A stretch of 64,000 nt of DNA from positions 44,846 to 108,845 of the forward strand of contig JAEWMT010000044.1 of NCBI GenBank assembly GCA_023393095.1, in the 5' to 3' direction. A program made the translations under genes and the position numbers. The notes beneath the pieces are model-generated. The model saw only the letters and a list, made by a program, of their open reading frames with translations. It did not search any database and had not been told where the DNA came from. Shown piece after piece: positions 9,529-17,761 of the stretch. Within the stretch, counting starts at the first letter, position 1. Every line of letters starts with the position of its first letter. Origin of the DNA: Bacillota bacterium. GTDB taxonomy: Bacteria > Bacillota > Clostridia > Lachnospirales > Lachnospiraceae.

Positions 9529-9837
9529 ATGAACGAAAATTATATGCAGAAAGCATTAGCATTCAAAGCCCTGTCCGACCCGAATAGATTAATCATTATT
9601 GATTTTCTTAAAAACGGAGAACGCTGCGCCTGTAAGATACTCGAGCAATTAAAGATAACACAGCCCACCTTATCGCATCACATGAGCATTCTTAGTAATG
9701 CGGATATCATTCACAGTCGGAAGGAAGGCAAATGGATCCACTATTCGTTAAACTATGAGAAATTTAATGAGTTAAAAGAGTTACTGGAAGGCTATTCAAA
9801 GATACAGGATGATGATAGTTCTGGAGATTGCTGTTAA
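9529..9837 (+). CDS. ArsR/SmtB-family metal-responsive repressor
   Basis: About 102 residues, a winged-helix dimeric repressor. The recognition region (ITQPTLSHHMSILSNADII) is typical. A C-A-C pair at the start of the third helix (GERCACKILEQL) matches the CxC-type metal site of ArsR/CadC proteins, and the protein ends in GDCC, possible extra thiol ligands. An ATG at 9529 preceded by GAGG is preferred to an ATG at 9472 with a weak site, which would add 19 residues. It lies downstream of the two-component pair; no arsenic or cadmium efflux gene is next to it. Confidence 0.85.
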   Translation: MNENYMQKALAFKALSDPNRLIIIDFLKNGERCACKILEQLKITQPTLSHHMSILSNADIIHSRKEGKWIHYSLNYEKFNELKELLEGYSKIQDDDSSGDCC

Positions 9838-9965
9838 ACAAGCTGCTATAAGGTTACATTTATGTTTTGGTGGTTTATTTCTCATGAAGAGATTGCATAT
9901 AGGTGGAGTTAAATTAACATGAGAGTTTTGTAATTAATCGGATAGGAGGATAGCGGCTCCTGATA

Positions 9966-9994
9966 TTGACAGAGAATTAACAATATGCTAATAT
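9966..9994 (+). promoter_or_regulatory. Promoter of the TM1266/ABC transporter unit
   Basis: TTGACA and TAATAT separated by 17 bases; predicted start near 10001, exactly at the beginning of the structured leader. Confidence 0.7.
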
Positions 9995-10000
9995 TATCCT

Positions 10001-10112
10001 AGCCAATTCTCAAGGGTTCCCTGAGGGAAAGGCATAGGAACTAATATGGAAAGCTATCGCCTGAAAGTAGATAAATCAAAACATAAGGTGGTAGGATGTT
10101 GATAACTATGAT
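10001..10112 (+). promoter_or_regulatory. Structured mRNA leader, candidate riboswitch of unknown class
   Basis: About 110 nt lie between a good promoter and a strong terminator. Mutually overlapping helices can be drawn: TTCCC-TGA-GGGAA (10017-10029), GGTTCC with GGAAC (10015-10020/10037-10041), and AGGCATAG with CTATcGCCT (10030-10037/10054-10062). A purine-rich single-stranded stretch and GGTGGTAGGATG follow. I do not recognise it as SAM, TPP, FMN, cobalamin, glycine, lysine, purine, guanidine, ZTP, c-di-GMP, fluoride, preQ1 or T-box. It would control the TM1266-family gene and perhaps the importer behind it. Confidence 0.5.
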
Positions 10113-10142
10113 CCCTATGTCATTACGGCATAGGGCTTTTTT
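10113..10142 (+). terminator. Leader terminator before TM1266-family gene
   Basis: CCCTATG/CATAGGG stem with a 9-nt loop followed by CTTTTTT. It ends about 28 bases before the start of the next gene, placing it as an attenuator and not as the end of the upstream operon. Confidence 0.85.
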
Positions 10143-10169
10143 AATTTATTAAAGTAAGGAGGAAATAAG

Positions 10170-10415
10170 GTGGAAACAAGAGTTGCACTAATTGGTATTA
10201 TCGTTGAGGATATGGATTCCGTTGAAAGGCTGAACGGCCTGCTTCACGAGTACGGCAGATACGTGATTGGCAGGATGGGAATTCCGTACAGGGAAAAGGA
10301 AATCAGCATCATCAGTGTTGTTGTAAATGCAGAGGCTGATATAATCAGTACGTTGGCAGGTAAGCTTGGTATGATCAAGGGTGTAAGCGTAAAGACAGTT
10401 TATTCTAAAAAATAG
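10170..10415 (+). CDS. TM1266-family protein (putative iron-only hydrogenase system regulator)
   Basis: 81 residues, an ACT-like small fold similar to NikR C-terminal domains. The ETRVALIGIIVEDMDSVERLN start and GRMGIPYREKEISIISVVV core match the TM1266 family, annotated as regulators because they co-occur with Fe-Fe hydrogenase maturation genes. It lacks a DNA-binding segment, so it may be a sensor partner. AAGGAGG precedes the start. It is followed by a TauA-like importer; no hyd genes are in this window. Confidence 0.82.
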   Translation: METRVALIGIIVEDMDSVERLNGLLHEYGRYVIGRMGIPYREKEISIISVVVNAEADIISTLAGKLGMIKGVSVKTVYSKK

Positions 10416-10547
10416 TGATGTATTTAGAATATTATTTATATAAGAAATCCAAGAAATTATTATAAGCCAGAAGATAAGTAGACTAAATGTGTTTGGTTTA
10501 TAATTTGTAAAGCAAGTCAGTTTATTTTAGAAATGGAGAGATTGAAA

Positions 10548-11603
10548 ATGAAAAAATGGAAAGTGATGTTGATAATGCTGTTATGTATGGCTCTTCTGAC
10601 AGCATGCGGTAAAGGAAGCAAAACAGGAGATTCGAAGGAAGCTACAAAAGTACCAGAAGCAACAACCACACCCACTGCAACGACAGCCTCAGCACAGGCT
10701 CCCACACAGAAAATAGATATTAATATTGCAGCCTTGAAGGGACCTACAGCAATCGGGATGGTTAAGATGATGAATGATACTGAATCTGGGACAACAGCAA
10801 ATAATTATAATTTTAAAATTGCAGGAGCAGCAGATGAGATCAGTGCTGGACTCGTAAAAGGTGATTTTGATATTGCCGCTGTCCCCTGTAATCTTGCTTC
10901 GGTATTATATAATAAGACAAAGGGTGGAATAAAGCTTGCAGGAATTAATACACTAGGTGTGCTTTATATCGTAGAGACCGGTAATACCATAAAGTCAGTA
11001 AAAGATTTAAAGGGTAAGACTATCTATGCAACCGGACTCGGTACAACTCCGCAATATACCCTGAACTACATATTGAAGGCGAATGGAATTAATCCTGAGA
11101 AGGATGTAACTATTGAATATAAGACAGAGCCGACTGAAGTTGCTGCAATACTTGGAAAATCATCAAATGCAATTGCAATGCTGCCGCAGCCATATGTTAC
11201 TACTGTACTTATGAACAATAGCAAGTTAAAAATCGCTCTTAATCTTGCAGATGAATGGAATGCAGTAAGCTCGGATGGAAGCACTGTCGTAACGGGTGTT
11301 ATAGTTGTTAAGAGTGAATTCCTTGAGAAGAATAAGTCAGCCTTTGAAGCCTTTATGAAAGAATATACGGATTCCGCAGCATATGTGAATGATAATGTGG
11401 AGGAAGCGGCAACTCTGGTAGAAAAATTCGGCATCTTTAAGGCCGTTCCGATAAAGAAGGCAATCCCAAATTGTAACATCACCATGATTCAAGGTGATGA
11501 GATGAAACAGAAGGTAAGTGGGTATTTAAATGCGTTATATAAACAAAATCCGAAATCAATAGGCGGGATCCTTCCGGCAGATGACTTCTACTATATTCCA
11601 TAG
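10548..11603 (+). CDS. ABC transporter substrate-binding lipoprotein (TauA/SsuA-like)
   Basis: About 351 residues. A lipoprotein signal with lipobox LLTAC lies near residue 22, then a Thr/Ala-rich linker and a periplasmic-binding-protein-like domain of the NMT1/TauA type (GPTAIGMVKMMN, DIAAVPCNLASVLYNKTKGGIKLAGINTLG). An ATG at 10548 with GGAGAG 7 bases upstream is preferred to the ATG at 10533. The following permease and ATPase complete a three-gene importer. The family handles sulfonates, thiamine precursors, nitrate and others; this ligand is not evident. Confidence 0.92.
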   Translation: MKKWKVMLIMLLCMALLTACGKGSKTGDSKEATKVPEATTTPTATTASAQAPTQKIDINIAALKGPTAIGMVKMMNDTESGTTANNYNFKIAGAADEISAGLVKGDFDIAAVPCNLASVLYNKTKGGIKLAGINTLGVLYIVETGNTIKSVKDLKGKTIYATGLGTTPQYTLNYILKANGINPEKDVTIEYKTEPTEVAAILGKSSNAIAMLPQPYVTTVLMNNSKLKIALNLADEWNAVSSDGSTVVTGVIVVKSEFLEKNKSAFEAFMKEYTDSAAYVNDNVEEAATLVEKFGIFKAVPIKKAIPNCNITMIQGDEMKQKVSGYLNALYKQNPKSIGGILPADDFYYIP

Positions 11604-11641
11604 GTTTATTTCATTATAGTTAAGAGAAAGGAGCCGTAAGT

Positions 11642-12418
11642 ATGGAAAGTCAGACTAAAAATACAAAATCATATAAAAAGTTTATTTTTAGAGTTCTGGC
11701 CACCCTTTTCTGGTTGTTTTTATGGGAAGTGGTTAGCAGGGGGCTTGGACAAGAGATTCTACTGGCAGCTCCTTCAGCAGTACTCATAACTCTTGGTGGG
11801 CTGATTGGTAAGCTCGGTTTCTGGCAGACCATCCTTTTTTCTTCCCTTCGGATTGTAGCAGGTTTTATTCTGGCTCTTATCATCGGAATTTTTTTGGCTG
11901 TTGGAGCCTACAACAGCAGGCTCGTGAAGGAGCTTGTGGCTCCTCTGATGAAAACGATACAGTCAATGCCGGTAGCTTCCTTTATTATACTGGCGTTGGT
12001 TTGGATTAAAGCAAAGAATTTATCGGTTCTGGCTTCCTTCTTAATGGTGCTACCGCTGATTTATTCCAATGTACAGAAAGGTTTATTCGCTTCGGATGAG
12101 AAGCTTCTTCAGATGGCTAAGGTTTTTAGACTTGGTATCTTTAAGAAAATGATTGCTATCTACATTCCTTCTGTGATGCCGTATTTTATCTCAGCGATAT
12201 CAGTAGGCGTGGGTTTATGTTGGAAGGCAGGAATTGCAGCGGAGGTAATTGGTATCCCTGCCGGTTCCATCGGAGAACAACTCTATGAGGCAAAGCTTTA
12301 TCTGATGACAAAGGAGCTTTTTGCATGGACATTTGTAATTATAGTGATCAGTATTCTATTTGAAAAGGCGGTACTTTTGTTGCTACGTCTAATGAATAAT
12401 GATACCGAAACGATATAA
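11642..12418 (+). CDS. ABC transporter permease (TauC/SsuC-like)
   Basis: 258 residues with about six membrane helices. The cytoplasmic EAA-type loop is around residues 155-185 (KVFRLGIFKKMIAIYIPSVMPYF), which contacts the ATPase. KAGIAAEVIG near residue 200 is typical of sulfonate/nitrate/taurine-type permeases. It starts after AAAGGAG, 38 bases behind the binding-protein gene. Confidence 0.92.
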   Translation: MESQTKNTKSYKKFIFRVLATLFWLFLWEVVSRGLGQEILLAAPSAVLITLGGLIGKLGFWQTILFSSLRIVAGFILALIIGIFLAVGAYNSRLVKELVAPLMKTIQSMPVASFIILALVWIKAKNLSVLASFLMVLPLIYSNVQKGLFASDEKLLQMAKVFRLGIFKKMIAIYIPSVMPYFISAISVGVGLCWKAGIAAEVIGIPAGSIGEQLYEAKLYLMTKELFAWTFVIIVISILFEKAVLLLLRLMNNDTETI

Positions 12419-12519
12419 ATAAAGTGAGATACACCCGTAAATATATGCATGGGATGAATCGTCTACATAAGTTGATAAATGGGAGCTCTGTTTTCAATTA
12501 ATATAGAAGGAGGCACGGA

Positions 12520-13095
12520 ATGGATATTGAATTAAAGCAGCTAACAAAATTATTTGATAATAAGATTGTTTTAAATAGTTTAAATATGTCCATTCAGGAA
12601 GGCAGAATTAACTGTCTGATGGGAGCCTCCGGAATAGGAAAAACCACCCTGGTGAATATTATCATGGGATTAGTGAAACCGGACTTTGGTGAAGTGATGG
12701 GATTACAGGGAAAGCAGATTGCTGCTGTATTTCAGGAGGATCGGTTAATTGAACACTGGAACGCGATAAAAAACATTGAACTGGTATGCGGACGTGACAT
12801 TACAAAAGATAGAATCATTCAGGAATTAACAAAGCTTAACCTTCAAGATGATAAGGATAAACCGGTGAAGGATTACAGCGGAGGTATGAGAAGAAGGGTA
12901 GCAATTGTAAGGGCAATACTTGCTCAGAGTGAACTTCTCATCCTGGATGAACCCTTTCGGGGATTGGATTTAGATTTAAAAAGAAAAACAATTGAATATA
13001 TAAAACAAAGCACAAAAGGAAAAACTGTAATTATAGTAACGCATGAAAGAGATGATGTGGCTTTATTGGAAGCAAATCTAATCACTCTGGTATAA
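12520..13095 (+). CDS. ABC transporter ATPase (TauB/SsuB-like)
   Basis: 191 residues, short for this family (usually 240-260), lacking the C-terminal tail but with all motifs: Walker A GASGIGKTT near 35, Q-loop VFQED, signature YSGGMRRRVAIVRA, Walker B LLILDEP and H-loop TVIIVTHE. Partner of the permease about 100 bases upstream. AAGGAGG precedes the start. Confidence 0.93.
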   Translation: MDIELKQLTKLFDNKIVLNSLNMSIQEGRINCLMGASGIGKTTLVNIIMGLVKPDFGEVMGLQGKQIAAVFQEDRLIEHWNAIKNIELVCGRDITKDRIIQELTKLNLQDDKDKPVKDYSGGMRRRVAIVRAILAQSELLILDEPFRGLDLDLKRKTIEYIKQSTKGKTVIIVTHERDDVALLEANLITLV

Positions 13096-13194
13096 TATAC
13101 ATCTGATTACACTGCATAATGCTTGTTTTTTATACGGCTATCGGCTATAATACGAATAATTATTTGATGATTCTAAAGAGAGAGGTAAGATTTC

Positions 13195-13998
13195 ATGCAT
13201 ATCACAATTACAGGAAACCTGGGAAGCGGTAAATCAACCATTTGCAGGCTGTTAAATGAAAAATATCAATTTGAAGTATATTCCACAGGCAAGGTTCAGA
13301 GGGAACTGGCAAGGCAGATGAATATGACAACCTTGGAACTGAACCAGCTTATGTGTAGTGATAAAAAATATGATAAGATGATTGATGATGAAACTGCTAG
13401 AATTTCAAGGGAAAACAAGGATAAGGATATAATTTTTGACTCCCGCCTTGCATGGCATTTTGTAGAGCATTCCTTTAAGGTGTTCGTATCCGTCAGTCTC
13501 GGCGTAGCTGCAGAACGTGTTATGAATGATCAGAGGGGTGCGGAGGAGAAATATTCCTCCATAGAAGAGGCAAGAGAACTTCTTGCAGAGCGTGCAGCTA
13601 CAGAATGTGTTCGTTTTAAGGATATCTATCATTTAAGTTATATGGATTTTTCAAACTATAACTTGATAATTGATAGTTCCTATTGTCTTCCAGATAAAAT
13701 TGCAGAAATTATAATTAAGGAAGCAAAAGAATTTTACAACAATAATTCATCAGATTCATCAAAAATGCTGGTATCTCCTAGAAGACTTATGAAAGCTTCG
13801 GATATACACGAGGATGATAAGATTAACCTTAAGGCATTAGTCGATGATTATAAAAAACAGCCCTATGCTATAGATTCGTTGATTACAGTTAAGAAAAAGG
13901 ATGACGATTATGAAGTGATAGCAGGTCTTGATAAAGCAAAAGCGGCATTTCTTGCTGAAGTGCCTTATGTCCCGATTAATATTATAAAAAATGAATAA
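13195..13998 (+). CDS. CMP-kinase-like P-loop protein fused to a ParB-like domain
   Basis: 267 residues. The first ~180 resemble a cytidylate-kinase-like family: P-loop GNLGSGKST at residue 7, the STGKVQRELA segment, SRLAWHF and a lid-like region. Residues ~195-265 (PRRLMKASDIHEDDKI...PYAIDSLITVKKKDDDYEVIAGLDKAKAAFLAEVPYVPINI) resemble the ParB/Sulfiredoxin N-terminal fold seen in SbnI/SerK-type free-serine kinases: a P-x-x-V-x-x-x-D-x-Y-x-V-I-x-G-x-x-K-A pattern. The two-domain composition is unusual. The substrate may not be CMP. It stands alone, with its own terminator downstream. Confidence 0.72.
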   Translation: MHITITGNLGSGKSTICRLLNEKYQFEVYSTGKVQRELARQMNMTTLELNQLMCSDKKYDKMIDDETARISRENKDKDIIFDSRLAWHFVEHSFKVFVSVSLGVAAERVMNDQRGAEEKYSSIEEARELLAERAATECVRFKDIYHLSYMDFSNYNLIIDSSYCLPDKIAEIIIKEAKEFYNNNSSDSSKMLVSPRRLMKASDIHEDDKINLKALVDDYKKQPYAIDSLITVKKKDDDYEVIAGLDKAKAAFLAEVPYVPINIIKNE

Positions 13999-14111
13999 AA
14001 TTGGATTACCATTTTAACCATAGATAATTTATTCTAATCAAGATAATATTAGCTATTTTATTTCAAATTATCCCCGAGGATATAAAAAATTGATTGACAA
14101 ACAATAATGAT

Positions 14112-14144
14112 AAGAGAATTCATGTTACAATGAATTCTCTTTTT
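14112..14144 (+). terminator. Intrinsic terminator
   Basis: AAGAGAATTCAT/ATGAATTCTCTT 12-bp stem, 6-nt loop, then TTT. It ends 30 bases before the AI-2E-family start, separating it from the kinase-like gene. Confidence 0.8.
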
Positions 14145-14173
14145 AGTTAAAAAATCATAGTGGGGGTGATTCA

Positions 14174-15274
14174 ATGAAAGCATGGATGGAAAAATCATAT
14201 ATTGCGAAATGGTTTTTAACAATCGCAGTGATTACAATCGGTGTATATTTGGGATTTCGTTATCTTCTTCCTTTAATACTTCCATTTATTTTTGCATATT
14301 TTATTGCATGGATTATCCGGCCAGTAACCGATATGCTATATCGCCGGTTGAAAATACCTAGAATTATTGGAGGATCATGCTCCTTAATATTATTAGTAGC
14401 GGTTTTTGGGACAGCCCTTTGCATGCTGACTAAAATACTTATAAAACAAGCCATTGAGTTTATTAAGAATGTACCGATTTATATGAATTACCTAGCTGAT
14501 AAGGTGGATGCATTATGCAAACACTGTGATGGAATGTTAGGATATCATTGCGGAACCTTAAGAGGCGTTGTTGATGATAATATCATGAATACAGTTAATA
14601 GGATTAAAACGGATGTAATGCCTAGAATGACGCAACAAACGATATCTATGACAATAAAGTTTGTAGCTTTTATTGGTATTGTATTAATCGTTCTTGTAGC
14701 GGCTGTATTAATTGTAAAGGATCTTCCGGCATTTCATGAAAAATATGATAATCATAATCTCTATAAGGATGTTCATAAAGTTACGGGAAAGCTATCCGAA
14801 GCGGGTGTAGCCTTCTTACGATGCCAGTTAATTATTATGTCAATTGTAGCGGTTATCTGTGTCATAGGTTTATATATTATAAAAAATGAATATCCCGTAT
14901 TATTGGGAGTCATAATAGCGTTTCTTGATGCACTTCCCATATTGGGTAGTGGAATGATTTTTATTCCATGGTCTATGATTGTTTTGATTAATGGTGATAT
15001 TTATCAGGCAGCAATGTTGTTTACTATCTTTCTAATCTGTCAGGTCGTTCGTGAAATTCTGGAACCTAAGCTGATTGGTAACCGCATTGGAATCAAACCA
15101 TTATATACCCTGATTGCAATGTATGTTGGGCTGAAGCTCTTTAATATTGCGGGATTTATTCTTGGACCGATAGGTTTACTTATCATTATAACGATTTATC
15201 ATGTGATTAGTGAGAAATCGTCGGACACTGAATTTAAGAAAGAAGAATCCCATCATGAATTGAATATCCCTTGA
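14174..15274 (+). CDS. AI-2E family transporter (PerM/YdbI-like membrane protein)
   Basis: 366 residues with about seven or eight membrane helices and a soluble stretch near residues 100-170. The conserved C-terminal part reads LDALPILGSG near 255, REILEPKLIGNRIGIKPLYTL near 295 and FILGPIGLL near 340. Family members move autoinducer-2 or act as sodium/proton antiporters; which applies here is unknown. The start follows TGGGGGTG. It lies directly before the T-box leader of proS. Confidence 0.9.
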   Translation: MKAWMEKSYIAKWFLTIAVITIGVYLGFRYLLPLILPFIFAYFIAWIIRPVTDMLYRRLKIPRIIGGSCSLILLVAVFGTALCMLTKILIKQAIEFIKNVPIYMNYLADKVDALCKHCDGMLGYHCGTLRGVVDDNIMNTVNRIKTDVMPRMTQQTISMTIKFVAFIGIVLIVLVAAVLIVKDLPAFHEKYDNHNLYKDVHKVTGKLSEAGVAFLRCQLIIMSIVAVICVIGLYIIKNEYPVLLGVIIAFLDALPILGSGMIFIPWSMIVLINGDIYQAAMLFTIFLICQVVREILEPKLIGNRIGIKPLYTLIAMYVGLKLFNIAGFILGPIGLLIIITIYHVISEKSSDTEFKKEESHHELNIP

Positions 15275-15399
15275 CAAAGCATATTTTCTGGAATAAAATT
15301 AGTTCATTATTTGAAGAAGAATAAGATTTCATATTTTATTTTAAAGTAGATATAGAGTTTTATAATATGAATACTCTAATTTATATTAGTTTTAATTGC

Positions 15400-15627
15400 G
15401 ACGAAGAGGAATAGTAGATAATAATCTCATTCCAGAGAGAGAAGTGTTAGCTGAGAGCTTCTTATGAAGATGTTATTGAACCGGCCTTGGAGCATTGTAT
15501 GAAAGGAATATCCCCTAAATACAACGTAATACCGGCGTTAACGGTGAAAAGAGAGCTGCAAGTAGCAGCTAATTAGGGTGGCACCGCCGAGTCCTTCGGT
15601 CCCTTGCGGACGATAGGGCTTTTTTTA
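15400..15627 (+). promoter_or_regulatory. T-box leader of proS with terminator
   Basis: The elements appear in canonical order: AGTAG, AGAGAG, a GAAG-(GCTGAGAG)-CTTC apical stem, candidate specifier CCG (Pro) at 15481-15483 after GAA, and the antiterminator T-box AGGGTGGCACCGCC. A terminator follows, with a GGAC/AGTCC plus CCCT/AGGG region and TTTTTTT at about 15621. Uncharged tRNA-Pro is expected to promote read-through into proS. The bulge reads UGGC, which would pair with GCCA, although bacterial tRNA-Pro normally ends ACCA. An overlapping AAC (Asn) specifier at 15479-15481 is an alternative. Confidence 0.88.
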
Positions 15628-15669
15628 TGTTATTGAATGACAAAGGGGAAAGTTGGTTGACAAAGGGAC

Positions 15670-15902
15670 GGTACATTGACAATATGAATCGATTTTGCTT
15701 TCCTGTTATGACTTTCAGGTAATTCTAAGCTTCCAATTTGGAGCTTGAAGCAGGCTTTCGGAGTATAGCGACATCCGTGTCGCACACTCCTAAAATGTCC
15801 ATCCGTGGACATTTTCCAGCCTTGACCGCTCCATATTGGAAGCTAAGTATTACCAAGAAAGTTATAAAAGTCAGCAAAATTGATTCATATTGCCAATGTA
15901 CC
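15670..15902. repeat. Y-shaped palindromic element B
   Basis: Imperfect inverted arms of about 75 nt begin GGTACATTG and end CAATGTACC, with roughly four in five positions matching. At the centre a short AGGCT/AGCCT stem (15752-15756/15818-15822) opens into two adjacent hairpins. Hairpin 1 has GGAGT/ACTCC plus GCGAC/GTCGC; hairpin 2 has AAAATGTCC/GGACATTTT. Both end in the same ATCCGT loop (octamer CATCCGTG at 15772-15779 and 15800-15807). It lies between the T-box terminator and proS, so it would be in the proS mRNA leader. No coding potential is convincing. Confidence 0.85.
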
Positions 15903-15956
15903 TCGCATAGTGAAACGCTTAACTTTAAATGAGTTGTAGTTGGTATATACGATATA

Positions 15957-16099
15957 GTAATAGGCGGGGTAATAGGCTTCATTAAGTTAATTAGGTTTAT
16001 CAAATTTAATAGCTACAACGAAGTAATAGGAAGAGTGGAGTAACAGGAACAGTATAGTAACAGGATGAAGTGCAGTAATGGGATGCATGATTTAACAGG
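15957..16099 (+). repeat. Short degenerate repeat array, 17-nt period
   Basis: GTAATAGG-like octamers start at 15957, 15969, 16023, 16040, 16057, 16075 and 16092. The last five are spaced 17, 17, 18 and 17 bases. Spacers are not conserved beyond purine-richness. The array lies in the proS leader between element B and the ribosome site. Confidence 0.6.
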
Positions 16100-16301
16100 C
16101 CGTTACGTTAAAACATTGTTTGATGTAATAATAATTCATAATTTTGGAGACGGAAGTGCTTAATATTTACGGATATGACATAAGCTTTAATCTTTAGGAG
16201 GTATTTATCTGTCCTCAGCATGACGTGTTTGATGCGTTTTTGAGGAGGCGGATTTTTGTTTTTATTATTAGAATGATGATTATTTAAAGGAGAGATGAAA
16301 A

Positions 16302-17735
16302 ATGGCACAGGATAAGAAGTTGGTCGAAGCGATTACCGCAATGGATGTGGACTTTGCCCAGTGGTATACGGATGTTGTAAAGAAAGCGGAATTGATCGAT
16401 TATTCCACCGTAAGAGGATGTATGATACTTCGTCCGCTTGGATATGCGATATGGGAGAATATCCAGAAGCAGTTGGATGCGGATTTTAAAGCTACTGGTG
16501 TTGAGAATGTTTACTTACCGATGTTCATACCGGAAAGCTTGTTACAGAAGGAAAAAGATCATGTAGAGGGTTTTGCACCGGAGGTTGCATGGGTAACTCA
16601 TGGTGGTGGAGAACCGTTACAGGAGAGAATGTGTGTCAGACCTACTTCAGAGACACTGTTCTGCGATTTTTATTCAAGAATTATACAATCTCATAGAGAT
16701 CTTCCGAAGGTATATAATCAGTGGTGCTCCGTTGTTCGTTGGGAAAAGACAACAAGACCGTTCCTTCGTACCATGGAATTCCTGTGGCAGGAAGGCCACA
16801 CTGCGCATGCAACTGCTGAGGAAGCTGAGCAAAGAACTATCCAGATGCTTAACGTATATGCTGATTTCTGTGAGAGAGTTCTGGCAATACCGATGATTAA
16901 AGGACGTAAATCTGAGAAGGAGAAGTTTGCGGGAGCACATGCAACCTACACGATAGAAGCATTAATGCATGACGGTAAGGCTTTGCAGTCAGGTACCAGC
17001 CATAACTTTGGTGATGGATTTGCAAGAGCATTCGGAATTCAATATACAGATAAAAATAATACCTTACAATATGTACATCAGACCTCTTGGGGAATGACAA
17101 CGAGAATGATTGGAGCACTTATTATGGTTCATGGAGATGACAGCGGTCTCGTGCTTCCTCCAAAAATTGCACCTACCCAGATTATGATCATTCCGATCAA
17201 TCAGAATAAGGAAGGTGTACTTGATAAGGCCTTTGAACTGAAGGAGAAATTAAGCTCTTACAGAGTCAAAGTTGACAATTCTGATAAGAGTCCGGGCTGG
17301 AAATTCAGTGAGCAGGAGATGCGTGGTGTTCCGATCCGTATTGAAATTGGACCAAAGGATATTGAAGCAAATCAGGCTGTCATAGTAAGAAGGGATACCC
17401 GTGAGAAGATCGTTGTATCTCTTGATGAGATAGCTGCTAAGGCTGGAGAAGTTCTTGAAACAATGCAGAGTGATATGTTAGAAAGAGCAAGAAAGCATCG
17501 CGACGCTCATACCTATACCGTCACCAATATGATGGAGTTTGAGAAGACTGCAGCGGAAAAGCCCGGATTTATTAAGGCTATGTGGTGCCAGGATGAAGCC
17601 TGCGAGAATGAGATCAAGGAAAGAACAGGCTGCACCTCACGCTGTATGCCTTTTGAACAGGAGCATGTATCCGATACCTGCGTATGCTGTGGTAAGCCGG
17701 CGAAAGCAATGACTTATTGGGGTAAGGCATATTAA
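16302..17735 (+). CDS. proS: Prolyl-tRNA synthetase, short (archaeal/eukaryote-like) type
   Basis: 477 residues, charging tRNA-Pro. Class II motifs are visible: motif 2 (VVRWEKTTRPFLRTMEFLWQEGHT) and motif 3 (TTRMIGALIMVHGDDSGLVLPP). The editing insertion of the long bacterial type is absent. The C-terminal domain ends in tyrosine after paired cysteines (CQDEACENE, CTSRC, CVCCGK), as in the ProRS group with a zinc-like C-terminal domain. The start follows AAAGGAGAG. Expression is controlled by the T-box leader far upstream; nearly 700 bases of leader separate the terminator from the start. Confidence 0.97.
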   Translation: MAQDKKLVEAITAMDVDFAQWYTDVVKKAELIDYSTVRGCMILRPLGYAIWENIQKQLDADFKATGVENVYLPMFIPESLLQKEKDHVEGFAPEVAWVTHGGGEPLQERMCVRPTSETLFCDFYSRIIQSHRDLPKVYNQWCSVVRWEKTTRPFLRTMEFLWQEGHTAHATAEEAEQRTIQMLNVYADFCERVLAIPMIKGRKSEKEKFAGAHATYTIEALMHDGKALQSGTSHNFGDGFARAFGIQYTDKNNTLQYVHQTSWGMTTRMIGALIMVHGDDSGLVLPPKIAPTQIMIIPINQNKEGVLDKAFELKEKLSSYRVKVDNSDKSPGWKFSEQEMRGVPIRIEIGPKDIEANQAVIVRRDTREKIVVSLDEIAAKAGEVLETMQSDMLERARKHRDAHTYTVTNMMEFEKTAAEKPGFIKAMWCQDEACENEIKERTGCTSRCMPFEQEHVSDTCVCCGKPAKAMTYWGKAY

Positions 17736-17761
17736 TGAAAGAACAATCGTGTCATCTATTG

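Noticed and set aside
11066..11485. 139-residue minus-strand frame opposite the binding-protein gene
   Set aside because: Shadow of the plus-strand gene; no start signal.
14094..14131. TTGACA followed by TACAAT before the AI-2E gene
   Set aside because: Spacing of about 26 bases is too long, and the region forms a terminator.
15725..16003. Frames on both strands within 15725-16003
   Set aside because: They lie inside palindromic element B, lack ribosome sites and match nothing known.
16023..16099. Possible CRISPR or iteron array
   Set aside because: Repeats are only 8 nt, spacing 17 nt, no replication or cas genes nearby.
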